Shown: positions 59,923 through 64,000 of the stretch, in pieces
Layout of the letters: the number at the start of each line of letters is the position of its first letter
Position numbering within the stretch: the stretch's first letter is position 1
Assembly (NCBI GenBank): GCA_964538625.1
Contig: CAZIGH010000022.1
Coordinates: forward strand, 16,317-80,316
Direction: 5' to 3'
Length of the DNA: 64,000 bases
From: JAEUHM01 sp964538625
Lineage (GTDB): Bacteria; Verrucomicrobiota; Verrucomicrobiia; Verrucomicrobiales; Verrucomicrobiaceae
Position numbers and translations under genes: made by a program
Notes under the pieces: generated by a model
The model's database searches: none
Seen by the model: the letters and a program-made list of their open reading frames with translations, nothing else
Told to the model about the DNA's origin: nothing

Positions 59923-60738
59923 TTACAGACTGATCTCGCCGGTGAATACAAAGTCTGCCGGGCCGAATAGGGTGACGTCGCGGTAGCTGTCGCCTTCTCG
60001 TTTGAAGTTGACCTGCAGGGTGTCTCCGCCTTTCACCAGCACGCTAATGGGGCCGGGTGTGCCGGTGCGCTCGTGATGAATCAGGGCGCAAGCCACCATG
60101 CCGGTGCCACAGGCTAGCGTCTCATCCTCCACGCCGCGCTCGTAGGTGCGGATGGCTATGGAATCCGGTGCGAAGACGGAGACGAAGTTGGCATTCGTGC
60201 CTTTGGGCTTGAAGGCGTCGTGATAGCGAAGTCCTGCACCGAGCTTGCGCACGTCCACCTCCTTGAGATCGTCCACGAACACCACGGCGTGCGGCACGCC
60301 GGTGTTCACGCTGTGGACGATGAGTTCCTGCCCGGCGACGAGCAGGTTTTGAGAAAGCTGCATGCTGTGCGGCGTGCTCATGTTGATGCGCACTTGTCCG
60401 GCTTCAAACTCGGCGGAAATCATCCCTGCCAGGGTCTCAAATCGAAGGGCGTTCAGGTTGCCACCATGTAGGCTGTTTACAAAGCTAGCGAAGCAACGTG
60501 CACCGTTTCCACACATCTCAGCCTCACCGCCATCTGCATTGTAGTACCTCATACGGAAGTCTCCGTCTGCCTGGGCTGGCTCCACGAGCAGCAGTCCATC
60601 CGCGCCCACGCCACGATGTCTGTCGCACAGTGCAGCGATCTGCTCAGTGGTGAGAGCAAGACTGAGATCCCGGTTGTCCAGCATGACGAAGTCATTGCCG
60701 GCACCGTTCATTTTGGTGAACTGAAGAGTGAGGGCCAT
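59923..60738 (-). CDS. dapF: Diaminopimelate epimerase
   Basis: Converts LL- to meso-diaminopimelate for lysine and peptidoglycan. The 271-residue protein has MNGAGNDFVMLDNR (about 10-23), the first catalytic cysteine in GEAEMCGNGARCFA (about 75), NTGVPHAVVF, the ERGVEDETLACGTGMVA segment with the second catalytic cysteine (about 216) and the expected C-terminal FTGEISL. It is located between trpA (18 bases upstream) and dapA (57 bases downstream), giving a combined tryptophan/lysine gene cluster. Confidence 0.95.
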   Translation of the reverse strand: MALTLQFTKMNGAGNDFVMLDNRDLSLALTTEQIAALCDRHRGVGADGLLLVEPAQADGDFRMRYYNADGGEAEMCGNGARCFASFVNSLHGGNLNALRFETLAGMISAEFEAGQVRINMSTPHSMQLSQNLLVAGQELIVHSVNTGVPHAVVFVDDLKEVDVRKLGAGLRYHDAFKPKGTNANFVSVFAPDSIAIRTYERGVEDETLACGTGMVACALIHHERTGTPGPISVLVKGGDTLQVNFKREGDSYRDVTLFGPADFVFTGEISL

Positions 60739-60756
60739 AGAAAAAGGGCGTGGATG

Positions 60757-61569
60757 CTAAGCAGACTTCACAGCCTGAACAAGCGGTTTGACAAAGCTCT
60801 CCACCTCAGCAGCGAGAGCTGGCGACGCGCCGTGCTTGTCCACCAAGTTGACGATGGCGCTGCCCACCACTACGCCGTCCCCCATGCCTGCCACTACCGC
60901 CGCTTGCTCCGGGGAAGAAATGCCGAAGCCTACGCAGACTGGCACCCTGGTATGGGCCTTGATGCGCGCCACCTGCTCGGCGATGCCGCTGGCCACGCTG
61001 CTTTGGGCCCCGGTCACGCCCTCCCGGCTGACGTAGTAAATGAAGCCCTGGGCCTGGCTGGCGATGGCGGGGATGCGTTCTGGTGGAGTGGTGGGTGCGA
61101 TAAGACGGATGTGATGCAGGTCAGGCAGCGGCCCTGTCTCAGGATTTTGCGCAGCTTCATCAGGCGGGAGGTCCAGGATGAGAATGCCGTCTGCACCGGC
61201 GGCGGCGGCGTCTTTGTGGAATGCCTCGTAGCCGTATGTATAGACCGGGTTCAGGTAGGTAAACAGTACGATGGGAATCTGCGTCCGGGTGCGTATGGTG
61301 CGGATGGTTTCCAGCACACCGCGCGTGGTGGCTCCGGCGCGCAGGGCACGATCTGCGGCAAGCTGGTTCACGATGCCATCCGCCACGGGATCGGAAAAGG
61401 GGATTCCAAGCTCAATGACATCGGCTCCAGCACGTTCCAGCGCCAGGACCAAGTCCACCGTGGCGTGCAGAGTAGGGTCGCCTGCGGCGATGTAAGCTAC
61501 AAACGCCTTCTGGCCAGTGGCCGCCAGGCGGGCAAAAGTGTGATCGAGTCGGTTGGCAGGAGCGGACAT
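60757..61569 (-). CDS. trpA: Tryptophan synthase alpha subunit
   Basis: Cleaves indole-3-glycerol phosphate to indole and glyceraldehyde 3-phosphate. The 270-residue TIM barrel shows AYIAAGDPTLHATVDLVLAL, the catalytic glutamate in GADVIELGIPFSDPVADGIV (about 55), the catalytic aspartate in GILILDLPPDEA (about 134) and phosphate-binding GFGISSPEQ and VVGSAIV near the C-terminus. No trpB is seen next to it. It is the first gene of the minus-strand cluster trpA-dapF-dapA-PLP enzyme. The divergent DUF1501 protein 3 starts 152 bases away. Confidence 0.95.
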   Translation of the reverse strand: MSAPANRLDHTFARLAATGQKAFVAYIAAGDPTLHATVDLVLALERAGADVIELGIPFSDPVADGIVNQLAADRALRAGATTRGVLETIRTIRTRTQIPIVLFTYLNPVYTYGYEAFHKDAAAAGADGILILDLPPDEAAQNPETGPLPDLHHIRLIAPTTPPERIPAIASQAQGFIYYVSREGVTGAQSSVASGIAEQVARIKAHTRVPVCVGFGISSPEQAAVVAGMGDGVVVGSAIVNLVDKHGASPALAAEVESFVKPLVQAVKSA

Positions 61570-61721
61570 GTTTGAGCCTACGTAGGATGGAGAAAATGGG
61601 AAAGCAACCGGCGGATGACAGTGGCCGCGCCAGAATTCACAAAGAAAAACAAGATTTTTTTCCGATGACGCAAGACCCCTTGTGGTGGATCGTAGGTAGT
61701 TGCTGATACCAACAACCCTCC

Positions 61722-63053
61722 ATGAAACTTCATCCCCTCTGCGAAGGCAACCATTCCAATCTGATGCTCAACCAGCGTCGCCGCGACTTTCTTCAGGTCG
61801 GAGCGATTGCCGGACTTGGCATCACGCTCCCCCAGTTCCTGCAATTGCGCGCCTCCATGGCCATCGCGCCGGTGGAGGAGTTCAAGCCCATTGCTGACTC
61901 CGTCATCCATATCTATTTGCCGGGCGGCATTGCCCAGCACGAGTCCTGGGATCCCAAGCCCTTCGCAGCGCCGGAGTATCGCGGTCCCTACAGCCCCATC
62001 AAGGGGGTGACGGGCGAGTATGTGGGCGAGAGGTTCGCCAACATCGCCAAGATCATGGACAAAATCACCATCATTCGCTCGATGACTCATGGTGAAGCCG
62101 CCCATGAGCGCGGGACTCACAACATGTTCACAGGCTACCGCCCCAGCCCGGCCATCAAGTTCCCTAGCTTCGGTTCGGTGGTGTCTCATGAGCAGGGTTC
62201 CCGGAACAACCTGCCTCCTTACGTGGTGATCCCGAACGTGAGCGTGCCGGAGCAGCAGTCTGGCTACATGAGCAGCGCTTACGGTCCTTTTGCCCTGGGC
62301 AGTGACCCAGCGGACAGGGGTTTCAGCGTTCGTGATCTACTCACGCCAAAAGACATCGACCAGAAGCGCTTCGATCGCCGCCGCAGTCTGCTGAGCGCCG
62401 TGGACGAGCACTTCCGCACCATCGAGAAGTCAGATGCGATCAACGCCATGGATAGTTTCTATGACGCCGCTTACGGTCTCATCAGCAGCCAGAAGGCCCG
62501 CGAAGCCTTCAACCTTGCAGCGGAACCTGACAAACTACGCGATGAGTATGGCCGCAACTCGGCTGGGCAGCGTTTCCTCTTGGCTCGTCGCTTGGTCGAG
62601 GCCGGTGTGCGGATGGTGTCCGTGACGTATGGAAGCTGGGACCACCACAGCAACATTAAGGGTGCTTTCGATGGTCAGTCGGCACCGTTTGACGTGGCCT
62701 TTGCCCGCCTGATCCGCGACCTCGAAGAACGTGGTATGCTGGACAGGACTTTGGTCATGGTCAGCTCCGAGTTCGGACGCACTCCCAAAATCAATGGAAC
62801 CAACGGACGTGACCACTGGCCCCGCGTCTTCTCCGTGGCCATGGCTGGCGGCGGCGTCAAGAAGGGGTACATCTACGGGAGTTCGGATGCCTTGGGCGCG
62901 GAGCCTGACACGAATCCTGTCGGACCAGAAGACCTTGCCAAAACCATGTATCGCCTCATCGGCATCAACGCTGAGAAGCGTATCATGGCGGACGGCACGC
63001 GCCCCATCGACATCGTCAACGGCGGTCGCATCCTCAGCGAGATCATCGCCTAG
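61722..63053 (+). CDS. DUF1501 family protein 3 (exported)
   Basis: Third DUF1501 paralogue, 443 residues. The signal region contains twin arginines (NQRRRDFLQVGAIAGLGITL, about residues 17-36) suggesting Tat export. Family motifs are IHIYLPGGIAQHESWDPKPF (about 62-81), RSMTHGEAAHERGTHNM, the YGSWDHHSNIKG metal-ligand-like segment, MVSSEFGRTPKINGTNGRDHW and VAMAGGGVKKGYIYG. It lacks a neighbouring DUF1549/DUF1553 gene. A strong terminator follows 22 bases after the stop. Biochemical role unknown. Confidence 0.88.
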   Translation: MKLHPLCEGNHSNLMLNQRRRDFLQVGAIAGLGITLPQFLQLRASMAIAPVEEFKPIADSVIHIYLPGGIAQHESWDPKPFAAPEYRGPYSPIKGVTGEYVGERFANIAKIMDKITIIRSMTHGEAAHERGTHNMFTGYRPSPAIKFPSFGSVVSHEQGSRNNLPPYVVIPNVSVPEQQSGYMSSAYGPFALGSDPADRGFSVRDLLTPKDIDQKRFDRRRSLLSAVDEHFRTIEKSDAINAMDSFYDAAYGLISSQKAREAFNLAAEPDKLRDEYGRNSAGQRFLLARRLVEAGVRMVSVTYGSWDHHSNIKGAFDGQSAPFDVAFARLIRDLEERGMLDRTLVMVSSEFGRTPKINGTNGRDHWPRVFSVAMAGGGVKKGYIYGSSDALGAEPDTNPVGPEDLAKTMYRLIGINAEKRIMADGTRPIDIVNGGRILSEIIA

Positions 63054-63075
63054 CGGCAATCTCAGCAGCTTCGAG

Positions 63076-63113
63076 AACGGCGCGGGGAATCCTCCGCGCC
63101 GTTTTTCTTTTTT
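63076..63113 (+). terminator. Rho-independent terminator after DUF1501 protein 3
   Basis: AACGGCGCGG (63076-63085) pairs with CCGCGCCGTT (63093-63102) around a short loop and is followed by TTTTCTTTTTT. It ends the DUF1501 transcript 22 bases past the stop. Confidence 0.92.
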
Positions 63114-63155
63114 GGACAGTTGCATTCCCTCGGGCGGTCCCGTAAACTTGCTGGC

Positions 63156-63917
63156 ATGAAGTCGCCTGTTCGCTTCCCTGTTCTCCCAGCCGCTTGCCTC
63201 ATCGCACTGGCTGGGTGCAGCCCTGACTCGACAGATGTGAGCTTGCTTGAGCAGCAGGTGGAGGAACTGCGCTCTCGCTGTGAAAAAGCGGATCGACTGG
63301 CGGGAGAGATACGGAGAGACTTGCGCACCCTGAGAGAACGGCAGGAGGAGACTAGCGCCTCATTGGACAACCTGAAGAAAAGCCAGGCTGCGGTGCGCTC
63401 AGAAGTAGCGACGGTGAGCGAGACCTTCGGGCAATACCGCTCGACCTATCGCGACTGGATCCGCAGCCGGGTCAAGGGCATGACCTTTCCTGCGCTGGAG
63501 ATGGAGGGGCGCAGTTTCTTCAATGTGGTGGTGCGTGAGCTTAATGACGCCGAGATGACCTTTCAGCATCGGGATGGCATCAGCCGGGTGGACAGCCAGA
63601 AGCTTCCGGGGGAGATGAGGGAGCTTTTTGTCATTGGTGACCACCGGGCCAGTGAGGTGGCTGAGGTGGCTCCCATGCAACTGGCACCTCTTCCACCGTT
63701 TTTGGGGCTCGAGCCTCAAGTGGTCGTGCCAGCGCCGTTGATGGTGCCTCAGCAGGCCGCCGCGTCAGGTGCGGCAGCCGTGTGCCCAACTAATGAAGCG
63801 ACTCCACAGCCAGTGGGTAGGGTGCCCACCGGTTACCGTCCAGTGGGTTCCAGTTTCCAGGGGAGCTATTATAAGCACAACAAGACCACTGTCGGCTTCC
63901 CGGGCACCAGGCAGTAA
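63156..63917 (+). CDS. Coiled-coil lipoprotein
   Basis: Predicted lipoprotein of 253 residues. This ATG gives the signal MKSPVRFPVLPAACLIALAGC with the lipobox LAGC and cysteine at residue 21; a non-ATG in-frame start at 63120 would precede it. Residues about 28-90 form a coiled coil (LLEQQVEELRSRCEKADRLA and LDNLKKSQAAVRSEVATVSE). A compact domain (about 100-165, VKGMTFPALEMEGRSFFNVVV) and a Pro-rich tail follow. No family is recognised. It is a likely envelope component that may oligomerise through its coiled coil. Confidence 0.72.
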   Translation: MKSPVRFPVLPAACLIALAGCSPDSTDVSLLEQQVEELRSRCEKADRLAGEIRRDLRTLRERQEETSASLDNLKKSQAAVRSEVATVSETFGQYRSTYRDWIRSRVKGMTFPALEMEGRSFFNVVVRELNDAEMTFQHRDGISRVDSQKLPGEMRELFVIGDHRASEVAEVAPMQLAPLPPFLGLEPQVVVPAPLMVPQQAAASGAAAVCPTNEATPQPVGRVPTGYRPVGSSFQGSYYKHNKTTVGFPGTRQ

Positions 63918-63922
63918 GCAGG

Positions 63923-63953
63923 GCATTCTGGGCAATCCCGCTTGCCAGAATGC
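63923..63953. repeat. Perfect inverted repeat near the window end
   Basis: GCATTCTGG (63923-63931) and CCAGAATGC (63945-63953) are a perfect 9-base stem, extended inwards by GCAA/TTGC with one unpaired base. It lies 6 bases past the lipoprotein stop. No T-run follows, so it is an unproven terminator or a regulator site. Confidence 0.45.
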
Positions 63954-64000
63954 GCTCGTTGGGGAGCGTCTGCTGGAGTATGGAATGCGGGGAAAAGATG

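Overview
The window reads as a chromosomal segment of a high-GC member of the Verrucomicrobia, probably of the Prosthecobacter/Verrucomicrobium type. The evidence is three DUF1501 proteins with Tat-like leaders, a PVC-type heme-binding CxxCH protein of about 1000 residues, a small c-type cytochrome-domain protein with an SHD1 domain, a secreted Gfo/Idh/MocA oxidoreductase, and a giant delta-60/Ig-repeat surface protein. The genus is an inference from gene content. I see no insertion sequence, phage, CRISPR array or integrase. Gene density is high and no stretch over 300 bases lacks a gene.

Layout. Bases 1-17000: an AddA-like helicase-nuclease, a lone ribulokinase, an alpha/beta hydrolase, a DusB-type tRNA-dihydrouridine synthase overlapping a cytochrome-domain protein, DUF1501 protein 1, cysteine desulfurase, secreted oxidoreductase, LysM lipoprotein, rpsN, a zinc-ribbon protein, a membrane protein coupled to a RsuA-type pseudouridine synthase, a sialidase-fold protein and gamma-glutamyltransferase. 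Bases 17000-30300: a small membrane protein, CutA, a two-component system (PAS histidine kinase, a 47-codon ORF, NtrC-type sigma-54 activator), the giant surface protein, topoisomerase III, a lipoprotein, DhaK-DhaL and a gamma-glutamylcyclotransferase-like protein. Bases 30300-42200: two tandem ammonium transporters each preceded by a sigma-54-like promoter, a Gfo/Idh/MocA protein, a DUF2868/DUF3482-GTPase membrane pair, DUF1501 protein 2, and a proline-racemase-family epimerase overlapping a DPP-IV-like peptidase. Bases 42300-51300: a GH63-like glucosidase, the PVC heme protein, a PL6 polysaccharide lyase followed by a DUF2071 protein without a canonical start, an outer-membrane beta-barrel and tRNA-Ser(UGA). 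Bases 51300-64000: an OmpA protein overlapping a coiled-coil/helix-hairpin-helix membrane protein, a CLC transporter of the fluoride type, a multi-PAS histidine kinase, a trpA-dapF-dapA-PLP-enzyme operon, DUF1501 protein 3 and a coiled-coil lipoprotein.

Working together. The best supported local circuit is nitrogen-related: both amtB genes carry -24/-12 sequences close to the sigma-54 consensus, and an NtrC-type activator lies about 12 kb away; that this activator controls them is inference. Other themes are polysaccharide and protein scavenging (PL6, glucosidase, hydroxyproline epimerase plus DPP-IV-like peptidase), amino-acid biosynthesis, and a well-stocked envelope. No single spectacular new system is evident. 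The least understood modules are the DUF2868/DUF3482 pair, the OmpA/helix-hairpin-helix pair and the small ORF wedged into the two-component operon.
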